Assembly (NCBI RefSeq): GCF_004801285.1
Contig: NZ_SSNY01000008.1
Location: 186,001 to 250,000, forward strand
DNA from: Ollibium composti
GTDB lineage: Bacteria; Pseudomonadota; Alphaproteobacteria; Rhizobiales; Rhizobiaceae
DNA: 64,000 nt
Direction of reading: 5' to 3'
This document shows positions 9,287 through 19,979 of this stretch, piece by piece; position 1 is the stretch's first letter, and each line of letters begins with the position of its first letter. The translations under genes were made by a program, and so were the position numbers. Under the pieces are notes generated by a model. It ran no database searches. It was not told the DNA's origin and worked only from the letters and a program-made list of their open reading frames with translations.

Positions 9287-10276
9287 ATGGTCCGCCGCTT
9301 CTATAGCCTGCCTTCGCTGATCGCCCTCGCCGCCTTCGAGGCGGCCGCGCGGCACCTGAGCCTGACCAAGGCGGCGGACGAACTCAACGTCACGCCCGGC
9401 GCCGTCTCCAAGCAGGTCAGGATGCTGGAGGAAGAGCTCGGCATTCCGCTGTTCCTGCGCCGGCACCGGGCGATCGAGTTGACCCGCGAGGGCGAGACGC
9501 TGGCGGCGGCGATGCGCGAAGGCTTCGAGCGCATGGCATCTGCGTTCCGGCAGATAAAATCGCTGGGCGGACAGCCCGTCGCGACCGTCGGCTGCACCAT
9601 GGCGATGGCGCAGCTGTGGCTGATGCCGCGCATGGGATCGTTCTGGAACAGCCATCCCGACATCGTCGTCGACCATGTGATCTCGGATCATCCGCACGGC
9701 CTCGACCGGCCGGACGTGGAGTTGCGGCTGCGCTATGGCGACGGCGAATGGCCGGACGAATTGTCGGCCAAGCTCTATGACGACCGTATCTTTCCCGTCG
9801 CCAGCCCCGCATTCGCCAAGGCGTATCCGGCGAAATCGGTGCAGGACCTGGCGCAACTGCAACTGCTGTCGGTGGAAGGCATCGACTGGACCTGGACCAC
9901 CTGGGCGGAATTCCTGCGCGAGGTCGGCCATCCGGACCGGCACGTCAACGTGCGCCGTTTCAACAGCTACGTCATCGCGCTGCAGGCGGCGCGCAGCGGA
10001 CAGGGCGTGGCGCTGGGCTGGGAAAGCCTGGTCGCGCCGCTCATCGAGGCCGGCAGCCTGACGCGGGTGACGGACGCGGCGATCGCGGCGCCGCAATCCT
10101 ACTTCGTGACGTGGAGCGCCCGCCGGCCGTTGAGCCCGCAGGCGGTCATGCTGAGGGACTGGTTGCTCTCCCTTGGATCGTTGAGTTCAACTCAAGCGAG
10201 CCGGCTTCCTATTTCGCTTGAACAACCGGTTCGCAGGCGTTCTCCTAGAGGTCAGGGCAAGGTGCATTCCGGGTGA
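9287..10276 (+). CDS. LysR-family transcriptional regulator (GcvA-like)
   Basis: This is a 329-residue regulator with an N-terminal winged helix-turn-helix (about residues 8-66; AADELNVTPGAVSKQV is the recognition region) and a periplasmic-binding-fold effector domain. The opening SLPSLIALAAFEAAARH is typical of the GcvA subgroup. The ATG at 9287 is preferred over a GTG at 9260, which lacks a ribosome-binding site. It is divergent from the TMADH-like gene across 233 bases, the usual place for a LysR operator, and is followed after 36 bases by the MttB-like gene. It probably controls both. The inducer is unknown; a methylated amine or betaine is inferred from the neighbours. Confidence 0.88.
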   Translation: MVRRFYSLPSLIALAAFEAAARHLSLTKAADELNVTPGAVSKQVRMLEEELGIPLFLRRHRAIELTREGETLAAAMREGFERMASAFRQIKSLGGQPVATVGCTMAMAQLWLMPRMGSFWNSHPDIVVDHVISDHPHGLDRPDVELRLRYGDGEWPDELSAKLYDDRIFPVASPAFAKAYPAKSVQDLAQLQLLSVEGIDWTWTTWAEFLREVGHPDRHVNVRRFNSYVIALQAARSGQGVALGWESLVAPLIEAGSLTRVTDAAIAAPQSYFVTWSARRPLSPQAVMLRDWLLSLGSLSSTQASRLPISLEQPVRRRSPRGQGKVHSG

Positions 10277-10312
10277 TCGTTGCGGGTGCATCCTGCTCAA
10301 GGGAGAGCCAGC

Positions 10313-11872
10313 ATGAGCACGACGGACACGCTCGCAGCACCGGAAGCACCCCCATCCTATCGCCGCGGCGGCGGCCGCGTCGGACGCAGGACGATGCGAA
10401 GCGCACCGGTCGCTTCGTTTCCAACCCTCGTCCGCAACATTCCCGTCTACGAGATCGTTCCCGACGAGGCGGTCGAACTCATCCACCAGGAATCGCTCGC
10501 CATACTGGAAGACGTCGGCTGCGAGTTCCGCGACGACGAGGCGATCGCGCTGTGGAAGGCGGCGGGCGCGGACGTCTCCGACACGCGGGTCCATATAGAC
10601 CGCGCCCTGCTCATGGACCTCGTGTCGAAGGTACCGGCGGAATTCACGCTTCACGCCCGCAATCCCGAGCGCACCGTCCAGGTCGGCGGCAAGAATTCCA
10701 TCTTCGTGCCGATGTACGGCGCGCCCTATGTGCGCGACCTCGACAACAACCGGCGCTACGGCACGCTCGCCGACCTCAACAACTTCCACAAGCTCGCCTA
10801 CATGGCACCGGCGCTGCATTCGTCGAGCTCGATCATCTGCGAGCCGATGGAGATCGCGGTGCCGAAGCGCCACCTGCACATCATCCATTCGGCGCTCAAG
10901 CATTCCGACAAGCCGTTCATGGGCATCGTCACCTCGAAGGAGCGCGCCGAGGACACGATGGCGATGGCCGGCATCGTCTTCGGCGAAGACTTCGTGAAGG
11001 ACAATTCCGTCCTGGTCTCCATCACCAACTGCAACTCGCCGCTGGTGTGGGACGCCACCATGCTGGACGCGATGAAGGTCTATGCGCGCCACAACCAGCC
11101 GCTGATCCTGGCACCCTTCGCGCTGTGCGGCGCCTCCACCTCGGCCTCGGCCGTCGGCGCGGTCGCGCAGGTCAACGCCGAGGCGCTTGCCGGCGTCGCC
11201 TTCACGCAATTGCTGCGTCCCGGCTCGCCGCAGATCTATGGACAGTTCATGGTGACGGTCGACATGAAGACCGGCGCACCGATGGGCGGCACGCCGGAAG
11301 CGGCGCAGATGATGTACCTGATGGGGGCGCTGGCACGGAAATACCGGCTGCCGTGGCGCACCTCCGGCTTCCATGTCGGCTCGAAGCTGAACGACGCGCA
11401 GGCAGGCTACGAATCGAACATGCTGATGCATGCCGCGATCCTGTCCGGCGCCAACTACATCTGGCATTCCGCCGGATGGCTCGAAGCGGGCCTGACCTGC
11501 GGCTACTCGAAATTCGCCACAGACTGCGAACAACTCGTCGGCTGGTACAAATATGCCGGCGGCGTGTCGTTCGACGATTTCAAGGACGCGATGGCGGCCA
11601 TCCGCGAAGTGGGTCCGCAAGGCCATTTCCTCGGCACCCAGCACACGCTCGATCATTTCGAATCCGCCTTCTTCATGCCCACCTTGATGGATTTCAATTC
11701 CTACGAGCAGTGGAAGGCCGAAGGGGCCAAGGACCACGACACGCGCGGTCGCGAGAAGGCGCGCAACATGCTGGCCGACTATGAGGAGCCGAGGCTCGAC
11801 GAAGGCATCGCCGAAGGCCTCAGGGACTTCATCGCGAAAGCCGAGAAAAAGCTGCCGGATACAGTCACCTGA
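10313..11872 (+). CDS. MttB-family corrinoid methyltransferase without pyrrolysine
   Basis: The 519-residue protein matches the trimethylamine methyltransferase (MttB) superfamily along its length, for example the AGWLEAGLTCGYSKF region near the C-terminus. The frame has no internal amber codon, so this is one of the non-pyrrolysine members. Characterised non-Pyl relatives (MtgB, MtpB) move a methyl group from glycine betaine or proline betaine to a corrinoid protein. The ATG at 10313 has GGGAGA upstream; a frame starting at 10280 has no such signal. It lies 36 bases after the LysR gene and 66 before an orphan solute-binding protein. No cognate corrinoid protein is in the window, so the methyl acceptor must be encoded elsewhere. 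A quaternary amine substrate is inferred, not shown. Confidence 0.85.
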   Translation: MSTTDTLAAPEAPPSYRRGGGRVGRRTMRSAPVASFPTLVRNIPVYEIVPDEAVELIHQESLAILEDVGCEFRDDEAIALWKAAGADVSDTRVHIDRALLMDLVSKVPAEFTLHARNPERTVQVGGKNSIFVPMYGAPYVRDLDNNRRYGTLADLNNFHKLAYMAPALHSSSSIICEPMEIAVPKRHLHIIHSALKHSDKPFMGIVTSKERAEDTMAMAGIVFGEDFVKDNSVLVSITNCNSPLVWDATMLDAMKVYARHNQPLILAPFALCGASTSASAVGAVAQVNAEALAGVAFTQLLRPGSPQIYGQFMVTVDMKTGAPMGGTPEAAQMMYLMGALARKYRLPWRTSGFHVGSKLNDAQAGYESNMLMHAAILSGANYIWHSAGWLEAGLTCGYSKFATDCEQLVGWYKYAGGVSFDDFKDAMAAIREVGPQGHFLGTQHTLDHFESAFFMPTLMDFNSYEQWKAEGAKDHDTRGREKARNMLADYEEPRLDEGIAEGLRDFIAKAEKKLPDTVT

Positions 11873-11938
11873 AGAATTGGTCGCGACAGAAAGCCATTAA
11901 AGGCAAGCGCGGCCGGGAACACGAAGAAGGAGAAGAAA

Positions 11939-13588
11939 ATGGCATTCTACAGAAGCAACGGCGACCGCGTGCCGGCAGCCGTGGAACAGATGGCGAAGGA
12001 CGTTCGCGAAGGGCGCATGGACCGACGCGAATTTCTGTCGCTGGCGAGCGCGCTGGGTGCATCGACGGCGCTTGCCTACGGCATGGCCGGCCTCGCCGTG
12101 CCGCAGACGGCACATGCCGACGAAGTCAAGAAGGGCGGCACGCTGCGCGTGGCGATGCCGGTCAAGGCGCAGAAGGATCCACGCACCTACGACTGGGTGG
12201 AGCTTGCCAACATTTCGCGCACCTGGCTCGAGCCGCTGGTGCGCTACACCCGTGAGTTCACCTTCGAGCCGGTGCTTCTGGAAAGCTGGGACGTCAACGA
12301 CAGCGCCACCGAATATGTGCTGCATGTGCGCAAGGACGTGACCTGGAACAATGGCGACGCCTTCAACGCCGACGACGTCGTCTACAACGTGACGCGCTGG
12401 TGCGAGAAGGGCGTGGCCGGCAACTCCATGGCGGCGCGCGTCGGCGGCATGATCGACGCCAAGACGGGCAAGGCCAGGGACGGCGCTGTCACCAAGGTCG
12501 ACGACCACACCGTCAAGCTGACGCTGGCGGAGCCGGATATCTCGCTCATCGCCAATTTCACCGACTATCCCGCGCTCATCGTGCATCGCAATTTCGATGC
12601 CGATGGCGCCAATCCCATCACCAAGCCCATCGGTACCGGCCCGTTCGAACTGGTTTCCTACGATGTCGGCCAGAAGGCGGTGGTGAAGCGGCGCGAGAAC
12701 GGCAAATGGTGGGGCGGCGAAGCGCCCCTCGACGGCGTCGAATTCATCGACTACGGCACCGACTTCTCGGCGACCGTCAGCGCTTTCGATTCCGGCGAGA
12801 TCGACATCAACCTCGAGACACCGGCCGACTTCATCGACATCCTCGACAAGATGGATCTGGTTAAGTCCGAGGTCGCCACCGCCACCACGCTGGTGGCGCG
12901 CACCAACGTCACCAACAAGCCATATGACGACCAGCGGGTACGCAACGCCTTGCAGATGGCGGTCGACAACAACGTCGTGCTGCAGCTCGGCTACAACGGG
13001 CGCGGAACCGTCGGCGAGAACCACCATGTCAGCCCGATCCAGCCCGCTTACTACCCGTTGCCGAAGAAGACGCGCGACGCGGCGGGAGCCAAGAAGCTGA
13101 TGGCCGAGGCCGGCCAGGCCGACTTCGAGCACGAACTGATCACCATCGAGGACGACTGGCAGAAAAATACCGGCGACGCCATCGCCGCGCAGCTTCGCGA
13201 GGCCGGCATCAAGGTCAAGCGCACGGTGCTGCCGGGCTCGACCTTCTGGAACGACTGGACGAAATATCCCTACTCGATGACGATCTGGTACATGCGCCCG
13301 CTTGCCGTGCAGATCCTGGCGCTCGGCTACCGTACCGGCGAAGCGTGGAACGAAACGGGTTATTCCAATCCCGATTTCGACGCCAAGCTGAAGGAAGCGC
13401 TGTCGATCAACGACGTCGACAAGCGCAAGGAGGTGATGAAGGACCTGGAGACGATCCTGCAGGATTCCGGCATCATCATCCAGCCGTACTGGCAGAAGCT
13501 CTTCAGCCATATGAACAAGAAGGTGAGGAACTACGGCGTTCACCAGACCTTCGAGATGGACCTGCAGAACGTCTGGCTGGACGCCTGA
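11939..13588 (+). CDS. ABC transporter substrate-binding protein (SBP_bac_5), Tat-exported, orphan
   Basis: A 549-residue family-5 extracellular solute-binding protein of the peptide/nickel/opine type. Residues 28-60 form a twin-arginine signal (D-R29-R30-E-F-L, hydrophobic core, cleavage after AHA60), so it should be exported folded to the periplasm. The ATG at 11939 follows an excellent GAAGGAGAAG ribosome-binding site. No permease or ATPase gene lies next to it; the next genes are the oppositely oriented kdp operon. It is co-directional with the MttB-like gene and probably supplies its substrate, using permeases encoded elsewhere. The ligand is not identifiable from sequence. Confidence 0.88.
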   Translation: MAFYRSNGDRVPAAVEQMAKDVREGRMDRREFLSLASALGASTALAYGMAGLAVPQTAHADEVKKGGTLRVAMPVKAQKDPRTYDWVELANISRTWLEPLVRYTREFTFEPVLLESWDVNDSATEYVLHVRKDVTWNNGDAFNADDVVYNVTRWCEKGVAGNSMAARVGGMIDAKTGKARDGAVTKVDDHTVKLTLAEPDISLIANFTDYPALIVHRNFDADGANPITKPIGTGPFELVSYDVGQKAVVKRRENGKWWGGEAPLDGVEFIDYGTDFSATVSAFDSGEIDINLETPADFIDILDKMDLVKSEVATATTLVARTNVTNKPYDDQRVRNALQMAVDNNVVLQLGYNGRGTVGENHHVSPIQPAYYPLPKKTRDAAGAKKLMAEAGQADFEHELITIEDDWQKNTGDAIAAQLREAGIKVKRTVLPGSTFWNDWTKYPYSMTIWYMRPLAVQILALGYRTGEAWNETGYSNPDFDAKLKEALSINDVDKRKEVMKDLETILQDSGIIIQPYWQKLFSHMNKKVRNYGVHQTFEMDLQNVWLDA

Positions 13589-13638
13589 TCCCGCTCCGGT
13601 TCGGATGAACGGGCCGGAACGCGTTCGATATTGAAGAA

Positions 13639-13683
13639 CCTGCCGTTGGCCCGCACGTATTTCCGCGCGCGAGGAACGGCAGG
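13639..13683 (+). terminator. putative bidirectional terminator between the binding-protein gene and kdpE
   Basis: CCTGCCGTT (13639-13647) pairs with AACGGCAGG (13675-13683). Further A/T pairs flank the stem on both sides, and CTTCTTT follows on the plus strand. The hairpin starts 50 bases after the binding-protein stop and lies between two convergent genes. The 27-base loop is long for an intrinsic terminator, so efficiency is uncertain. Confidence 0.4.
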
Positions 13684-13866
13684 CTTCTTTGCGGCTAGGC
13701 TTTCAAGCCGTCGTCCGTTTCCGCTCCTGGATCGTTTCACGGAAACGGCGCAACGATCTATCTCTTTGCCTTAGCGGCATTTGTGCGACGCCAGACGATT
13801 CCGTCCGGCTGCAAAACGCTCCAATCGATTTTTCACGAGTCCGGTCGCGGGCGCGCGGCCCCTCGT

Positions 13867-14556
13867 TCATTCCATCTTCAACCGGTAACCGATGCCGGTT
13901 TCCGTCAGGATGTATTGCGGCCGTTCGGGGTTGGTCTCGATCTTCTGGCGCAGCTGGCGGACATAGATGCGCAGATATTGGACATCGGTCTCGCCACCCC
14001 AGACCTCGCTCATCAGCATGCGGTGGGTCAGCACCTTGCCGGCATGGGCGACCAGCATGCGCAGGATATCGTATTCCTTCGGCGTCAGCTTCACCTCCTC
14101 GCCGCGCATGCGCACGATACGGCGCACCAGATCGACTTCGAGATCGCCGCTGCGAAACACCGGCGGCTCGCCCTGTTGTTGCAGCCGGTGCCTGAGTGCT
14201 GCACGGATGCGGGCGAAAAGCTCCGCCGTGCCGAACGGCTTGGTCACATAGTCGTCGGCACCGAGGTCGAGCGCCTCGACTTTGCCCTTCTCGTCGGAAC
14301 GGCTCGACAGGACGAGGATCGGCACGGCATTGCCGGCGCTGCGCAAGGTGCGGATCACGTCCAGCCCGTCCATGTCCGGCAGACCGAGATCGAGGATGAC
14401 GAGATCGGGGCTGGATCGCCCAGCCTCGGCGAGCGCTGTTTCGCCGTTCATCGCTTCGATCACCTGAAAGCCCTGCGAGACGAGGCTAGTGCGCAAGAGC
14501 CGGAGGATCGGCGGCTCGTCGTCGACGATCAGGATCGTGGCGGCGTTTGCGTTCAT
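13867..14556 (-). CDS. kdpE: KdpE, OmpR-type response regulator of the kdp operon
   Basis: A 229-residue response regulator with a receiver domain (acidic pair D12-D13, phosphoacceptor D56 in LVILDLGLP, K106 in VTKPFG) and a C-terminal OmpR/PhoB winged helix (about 130-228). Phosphorylated by KdpD, it activates kdpFABC under K+ limitation or osmotic stress in characterised systems. Its start overlaps the kdpD stop by four bases (ATGA), indicating translational coupling. It is the last gene of the kdp cluster on the minus strand. Confidence 0.95.
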   Translation of the reverse strand: MNANAATILIVDDEPPILRLLRTSLVSQGFQVIEAMNGETALAEAGRSSPDLVILDLGLPDMDGLDVIRTLRSAGNAVPILVLSSRSDEKGKVEALDLGADDYVTKPFGTAELFARIRAALRHRLQQQGEPPVFRSGDLEVDLVRRIVRMRGEEVKLTPKEYDILRMLVAHAGKVLTHRMLMSEVWGGETDVQYLRIYVRQLRQKIETNPERPQYILTETGIGYRLKME

Positions 14557-17252
14557 GCCGTGGCCTCCGCTTGCGCTGGCAGGGTGATGGTGAAGACCGC
14601 GCCGGGCCGATCGGCCCGGTTGCCCGCCTCGATCGTCCCGCCCATCGCTTCGACGAAGCCGCGACAGATGGCGAGGCCGAGCCCGGTGCCGGCGCGCTGG
14701 CTGTCCGCTTTGCGCACACGATAGAACTTGTCGAAGACGTGCTCCAGATCCGCTTGCGGGATGCCCGGCCCCTCATCCAGAATCCGGAGGCTGACCAAGT
14801 TACCGGCGCGCCGGCCTTCCATCGAGATGATCGTTCCCGCGGGTGCGTATTTGGCAGCGTTGTCGAGAAGGTTGAACAGGACCTGCTCGAACAGGACGGG
14901 ATCGATCCGGACCATGGGCAGGCCCGGATCGAGAGCCGTTTCGACGCGATGCCCAGCCAGGATCCGTTCCGCTCGCCGCAGCGTACTGCCGACCACTTCG
15001 CTCACATCCACCAGCCCCATGTTGGGCGTCACCGCGCCCGATTCCAGCTTCGTCATGTCGAGCAGGTTGGCGATGAAGCGGTTCAGCCGCTCTGCCTCCT
15101 CCTGGATGGTCGACAGCAGCGCCTTGCGATCGTCCACCGTCAGGTCTGGCAACCCCGCCAAGCCGTCCGCCGCGCCGAGGATGGAGGCGAGCGGCGTCCT
15201 CAGATCATGCGAGATCGAAGTGAGCAGCGCCGCCTGCAACCGGTCGCGCTCGGCTGCGCGCTGCGCCTTGTCGAAATCCTTCGACAGGTTGATGCGCTCG
15301 ATGGCGAGCGCCGCCTGGTCCGACAGTGCATCGAGCAGGCGCCGCTCGTCCGGCGTCAGCAGCGGGCCCTGCTTGTCGCTGTCAATGCCGATCACCGCGA
15401 CCGATCCACGGCCAGTCCGCATCGGCAGGAACAGGCGCCGGGCGCCTGGCATCGTGTCGGCGCCGCGACCGGCCGGCCGGCTGCTTTCCCATGACCACTT
15501 CGCCGCCGCGAGATCGGCCTCCTCAGCAACGTCCTCGGGCGGCCAGGCGGTTTTCAGTTCGAGCGATCCGTTTTCAGGTAGGAACAGGACGACCCGCACC
15601 TTCAGCATAGAGGCGACCTGCGAGGAAATCGCCCACAGAAGATCGTCCATGGAGGCGATGCCGGCCAGCTTGCGGCTGAACAGGTAGAGGTCCTCGGTGG
15701 TGCGGGCGCGCTGGCGCGCCACCAGCGCCTGCGCGCGCACGCTGGCCGTCAGGTTGGAGGCGACCAGCGCCACCACAAGGAAGAAGAATAGTGCGACGAC
15801 GTTTTCGGGGTCCGAAATGGTGATGCTGAAATAGGGCGGCAGGAAGAACAGGTTGAAAGCCAGCACGCTGAGAAGGCTGGCGAACAGAGCAGCGCTGAGG
15901 CCGAAGGCGACGGCGCTGACCAGAACGGCGGTCAGGAACACCAGCGCGACGTTCTGCACGTTGAGGAAGCGGGCCAGCACTTCGCCACACCCCAGCGCCA
16001 CGGCGACCACAGCCGCAGTAATCAGATAAGGTCGCACATCGAACGGTGCCGCGGCAGGCCGCGTGTCTACGGTTTTCGCCGCCGGCGCACCCTTCTCGTC
16101 GCCGGTGACGACGTGGACGGCGACATTTCCGGCGCGCCGCACGATCTCGGAGGTGATTGAGCCGAAGATCAACTCATGCAGGCGCGAGCGCCGGCTGCGA
16201 CCGATGACGATGTGGCTGAAATTGTTCTTCGCTGCATAGTCGAGGATTTCTCCGGCCAGTTCTCGTCCGGGCATCGTCACCGCCTCGCCGCCCAGTCGCT
16301 CCGTCATGCGCAACGCTTCGGCGATGCGGTCGCGCGCCGCTTCGTTGAGCCGCAGCGAGCGTGGCGTCTCGACATAGAGCGCGGTCCACGGGGCACGCAA
16401 CCGTTCGGCCATGCGCCGTGCATAGCGCACCAGTGCAGCCGCCTTGGGGTGCTCGTTGACGACGACGAGGATGCGGTCGCCGGCCGACCATGGGCCGGAG
16501 ATCGCATGCGCCTGCATATGGGTGAGCAGTTGCTGGTCGACGCGCTGGGCTGTGCGGCGCAACGCCAGCTCGCGCAGCGCCGTCAGGTTGCCAGCCGAGA
16601 AGTAGTGCGTCAGCGCGCGCTCTGCCGTGCCGGGAACATAAACCTTGCCCTCCTTCAGCCGCTGGATCAGGTCGGCGGGCGTGAGGTCGATCACCTCGAT
16701 CTCGTCGGCGTGATCGAGGAAAGCATCCGGCACGGTTTCGCGGACCTTGATACGGGTGATCTGCTGGACGACGTCGTTGAGGCTTTCCAGATGCTGGATG
16801 TTGACGGCCGTGTAGACGTCGATGCCGGCCGCCAGCAGATCCTCGACATCCTGGTAGCGCTTCGGATGGCGGCTTCCCGGTGCGTTGGTGTGCGCCAGTT
16901 CGTCGACCAGCACCAGCGCCGGCTTGCGCGCCAATACGGCGTCGAGGTCCATCTCCCGAAGGTGCCGGCCATTGTAGTCGAGCTGCCTCAGCCGCACGAT
17001 CTCGAAGCCGTGGACCAGCGCCTCGGTCTCGACGCGCCCATGCGTCTCGATCAGGCCGATGACGACATCGACGCCGGCGCGGCGCTGGGCGGCGGCGGAA
17101 AGCAGCATTTCGTAGGTCTTGCCGACGCCGGGAGCGGCGCCGAGAAACACCTTCAGATGGCCCCGCGTCTCCGTCGCCACTTCGCGCAGAAGGGCCTCGG
17201 GGTCGGGACGCTTGGGTTCGGCTTTCTGGTCCGGCATCGGTCGTGCGCTCAA
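14553..17252 (-). CDS. kdpD: KdpD, K+-responsive sensor histidine kinase
   Basis: The 899-residue protein has the full KdpD architecture. It has an N-terminal KdpD domain with a Walker-type GAAPGVGKT (38-46), a UspA-like domain (about 255-375), and four closely packed membrane helices (about 405-500). A GAF-like region follows, then the histidine phosphoacceptor domain with SISHDLRTP and an HATPase domain ending in GTGLGLAICRGF. It is a membrane sensor that phosphorylates KdpE. The start appears to be TTG at 17252, because AAAGGAC lies six to seven bases upstream. The next ATG, at 17237, has no ribosome-binding site at a useful distance. It follows kdpC after 75 bases and overlaps kdpE. Confidence 0.95.
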   Translation of the reverse strand: MSARPMPDQKAEPKRPDPEALLREVATETRGHLKVFLGAAPGVGKTYEMLLSAAAQRRAGVDVVIGLIETHGRVETEALVHGFEIVRLRQLDYNGRHLREMDLDAVLARKPALVLVDELAHTNAPGSRHPKRYQDVEDLLAAGIDVYTAVNIQHLESLNDVVQQITRIKVRETVPDAFLDHADEIEVIDLTPADLIQRLKEGKVYVPGTAERALTHYFSAGNLTALRELALRRTAQRVDQQLLTHMQAHAISGPWSAGDRILVVVNEHPKAAALVRYARRMAERLRAPWTALYVETPRSLRLNEAARDRIAEALRMTERLGGEAVTMPGRELAGEILDYAAKNNFSHIVIGRSRRSRLHELIFGSITSEIVRRAGNVAVHVVTGDEKGAPAAKTVDTRPAAAPFDVRPYLITAAVVAVALGCGEVLARFLNVQNVALVFLTAVLVSAVAFGLSAALFASLLSVLAFNLFFLPPYFSITISDPENVVALFFFLVVALVASNLTASVRAQALVARQRARTTEDLYLFSRKLAGIASMDDLLWAISSQVASMLKVRVVLFLPENGSLELKTAWPPEDVAEEADLAAAKWSWESSRPAGRGADTMPGARRLFLPMRTGRGSVAVIGIDSDKQGPLLTPDERRLLDALSDQAALAIERINLSKDFDKAQRAAERDRLQAALLTSISHDLRTPLASILGAADGLAGLPDLTVDDRKALLSTIQEEAERLNRFIANLLDMTKLESGAVTPNMGLVDVSEVVGSTLRRAERILAGHRVETALDPGLPMVRIDPVLFEQVLFNLLDNAAKYAPAGTIISMEGRRAGNLVSLRILDEGPGIPQADLEHVFDKFYRVRKADSQRAGTGLGLAICRGFVEAMGGTIEAGNRADRPGAVFTITLPAQAEATA

Positions 17253-17327
17253 GCCGTCCTTTCAGTCACCCTCGGTGACGCCGGAGCATTGCCACCATCC
17301 TGCAATTGCGCAAGAGGTGCTCCCATC

Positions 17328-17897
17328 TCATTGTGCCTCGGCCGCATCCAGCGCGAGGTTGAGTTCCAGCACGTTCACCCTCGGCTCGCCAAGCAGGCCG
17401 CCGGTCCGCTGCTCGATATGCGAAGAAAGGAGTGCACGTACGGTTTCCTGCGCCAGCCCGCGAGCCTTGGCGACACGCGGCACCTGGAACAATGCCGCTT
17501 CCGGCGAAATGTCCGGGTCGAGGCCACTGCCCGAGGTGGTGACGAGATCCACCGGCACCGGCGTTCCGGGATTCCGCTTCTCCAGCGCCGCAGCATCCGC
17601 CTTCACGCGCGCGATCAGCTTGGCGCTGGTGGGACCGAGGTTCGAGCCACCGGAGGCGGAAGCGTCGTAGCCGTTTCCGGCGGCGGATGGGCGGGGATGG
17701 AAATAGCGGTCGCTGACGAACGCCTGACCGATCAGCGCCGAGCCGACGACATGGCCGTCACGCTCGACCAGGCTGCCGTTCGCCTGGGCCGGGAAGACCG
17801 CCTGTGCGATGCCGGTGACGGCGAGCGGATAGACGAGCCCGGTCAGCACGGTGAGGGCCACGATCATGAAAAGAGCGGGGCGGATATGGGCGTACAT
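17328..17897 (-). CDS. kdpC: KdpC, K+-transporting ATPase subunit C
   Basis: A 189-residue single-span inner-membrane protein. The hydrophobic segment is at about residues 10-30, followed by a periplasmic domain containing [13 protein letters not shown] and the [15 protein letters not shown] segment that marks KdpC. It assists assembly and ATP affinity of the KdpFABC complex. An AAGGGAC ribosome-binding site precedes the ATG at 17897, 14 bases after kdpB. No residues appear missing. Confidence 0.95.
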   Translation of the reverse strand: MYAHIRPALFMIVALTVLTGLVYPLAVTGIAQAVFPAQANGSLVERDGHVVGSALIGQAFVSDRYFHPRPSAAGNGYDASASGGSNLGPTSAKLIARVKADAAALEKRNPGTPVPVDLVTTSGSGLDPDISPEAALFQVPRVAKARGLAQETVRALLSSHIEQRTGGLLGEPRVNVLELNLALDAAEAQ

Positions 17898-17911
17898 TTC
17901 GAATGTCCCTT

Positions 17912-19969
17912 TCAGGCGAGGCCGACGGCGGTGATGACGAGATCGATAGCCTTGATGCCGAGAAACGGCACGATCATGCCGCCGAGGCCGTAGATCAGGA
18001 GGTTGCGCCGCAGCAGCGCGGCGGCGCCGACGGCGCGGTACTTCACGCCCTTCAGCGCCAGCGGGATCAGCGCAATGATGACCAGCGCGTTGAAGATGAT
18101 GGCCGACAGGATGGCGCTTTCGGGCGAAGACAGCCGCATGATGTTGAGCGCCTGGAGCTGCGGATAGAAGGCGACGAACATGGCCGGGATGATGGCGAAG
18201 TATTTCGCCACGTCGTTGGCGATGGAGAAGGTGGTCAGCGAGCCGCGCGTCATCAAAAGCTGCTTGCCGATTTCCACCACCTCGATCAGCTTGGTCGGGT
18301 CGGAATCCAGGTCGACCATGTTGCCTGCTTCACGAGCGGCCACCGTGCCGGTGTTCATGGCCACGCCGACGTCGGCCTGGGCAAGTGCGGGCGCATCGTT
18401 GGTGCCGTCGCCGCACATGGCGACCAGCTTGCCCTTGGCCTGCTCGGCGCGGATCAGCTCCAGCTTGTTCTCCGGCGTCGCCTGGGCGAGGAAATCGTCG
18501 ACGCCGGCTTCGGCGGCGATGGCCGCCGCCGTCATCGGATTGTCGCCGGTGATCATGACGGTGCGGATCCCCATCTGGCGAAGGGCCGCAAAACGCTCGC
18601 GGATACCGCCCTTGACGATGTCCTTCAGGTGCACGACGCCGAGCAGCCTGCCGTCGCGCGCCACCGCCAGCGGCGTGCCGCCGGATTTTGCTACTCCTTC
18701 CGCTACCTGCCGCAATTCGCGCGCGGCCTGCCCGTCGCTGCGATGCTTTCCTGCAATGCTGGCATCGGCGAGCATGGCGTCGACCGCGCCCTTGCGGATG
18801 GTGGAGCCGTCGAGATCGACGCCGCTCATGCGGGTCTGCGCGGTGAAGGGCACGAAATGGGCATGCAACTCGCCCATCTCACGGCCGCGGATGCCATATT
18901 TCTCTTTCGCGAGCACGACGATGGAGCGACCTTCCGGCGTCTCGTCGGCGAGCGAGGAAAGCTGCGCGGCGTCGGCCAGGTCGCGTTCGCTGACACCTGA
19001 CAGGGGCAGGAATTCGGTCGCCTGCCGATTACCGAGCGTGATCGTGCCGGTCTTGTCGAGCAGCAGCGTATCGACATCGCCCGCCGCCTCGACGGCGCGG
19101 CCCGACATGGCGAGCACGTTGAAGCGCACCAGCCGGTCCATGCCGGCGATGCCGATGGCCGACAGCAGCGCGCCGATGGTGGTCGGGATCAAGGTCACGA
19201 ACAGCGCGACTAATGCGACGATCGGGATCGTGCCGCCGGCATAATGGGCGAAGCTCGGGATGGTGACGACGGCCAGTACGAAGATCAGCGTCATGCCGGC
19301 AAGCAGGATGTTGAGCGCGATCTCGTTCGGCGTCTTCTGGCGCTGCGCGCCCTCCACCAGCGAGATCATGCGGTCGAGGAAGGTCGAACCGGCGGCCGCC
19401 GTGATGCGCACCTTGATCTGGTCGGACAGCACCTGCGTGCCGCCTGTGACAGCCGAGCGGTCGCCGCCGGATTCACGGATGACGGGCGCGGATTCGCCGG
19501 TGATCGCAGCCTCGTTGACCGAGGCGATGCCTTCGATCACCTCGCCGTCGGAGGGGATGATATCGCCGATTTCGACGACCACGATGTCGCCGACCTTGAG
19601 GCTGGTCGCCGGCACCAGCTCGTAGGTCGAGCCGTCGACGGCGAGCAGCTTTGCGTCGGTTTCGGTGCGGGTACGGCGCAGCGCGTCGGCCTGCGCCTTG
19701 CCGCGCCCCTCGGCCACGGCTTCCGCGAAATTGGCGAACAGCAGCGTGAACCACAGCCACAGGATGACCTGGAAGGAGAAGCCGAGCCGGCTGCCGCCGA
19801 AAGCGAGGTCGCGCAGGAAGATCAGGGTGGTGAGGATGGCGACGATCTCGACCACGAACATCACAGGATTGCGGAACTGTACGCGCGGATCGAGCTTGGC
19901 GAAGGACGAACGAACGGCCGGCCCGACGATGGCGGGATCGAAGACGCTGATTTCCGAGGATTTGGTCAT
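17912..19969 (-). CDS. kdpB: KdpB, K+-transporting P-type ATPase catalytic subunit
   Basis: A 685-residue P1A-type ATPase. The phosphorylated aspartate is D305 in DKTGT, the actuator motif is TGES (157-160), the membrane motif is IPTTIG (261-266), and the hinge motif is [16 protein letters not shown]. These are complete and intact. The serine of TGES is the inhibitory phosphorylation site reported for E. coli KdpB and is conserved here. It lies 10 bases after kdpA and 14 before kdpC in an evident operon. Confidence 0.97.
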   Translation of the reverse strand: MTKSSEISVFDPAIVGPAVRSSFAKLDPRVQFRNPVMFVVEIVAILTTLIFLRDLAFGGSRLGFSFQVILWLWFTLLFANFAEAVAEGRGKAQADALRRTRTETDAKLLAVDGSTYELVPATSLKVGDIVVVEIGDIIPSDGEVIEGIASVNEAAITGESAPVIRESGGDRSAVTGGTQVLSDQIKVRITAAAGSTFLDRMISLVEGAQRQKTPNEIALNILLAGMTLIFVLAVVTIPSFAHYAGGTIPIVALVALFVTLIPTTIGALLSAIGIAGMDRLVRFNVLAMSGRAVEAAGDVDTLLLDKTGTITLGNRQATEFLPLSGVSERDLADAAQLSSLADETPEGRSIVVLAKEKYGIRGREMGELHAHFVPFTAQTRMSGVDLDGSTIRKGAVDAMLADASIAGKHRSDGQAARELRQVAEGVAKSGGTPLAVARDGRLLGVVHLKDIVKGGIRERFAALRQMGIRTVMITGDNPMTAAAIAAEAGVDDFLAQATPENKLELIRAEQAKGKLVAMCGDGTNDAPALAQADVGVAMNTGTVAAREAGNMVDLDSDPTKLIEVVEIGKQLLMTRGSLTTFSIANDVAKYFAIIPAMFVAFYPQLQALNIMRLSSPESAILSAIIFNALVIIALIPLALKGVKYRAVGAAALLRRNLLIYGLGGMIVPFLGIKAIDLVITAVGLA

Positions 19970-19979
19970 GATGCGTTCC

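Noticed and set aside
10313..11872. Possible amber-encoded pyrrolysine in the MttB-like gene
   Set aside because: The frame is continuous with no internal stop codon and no pyrrolysine genes are in the window.
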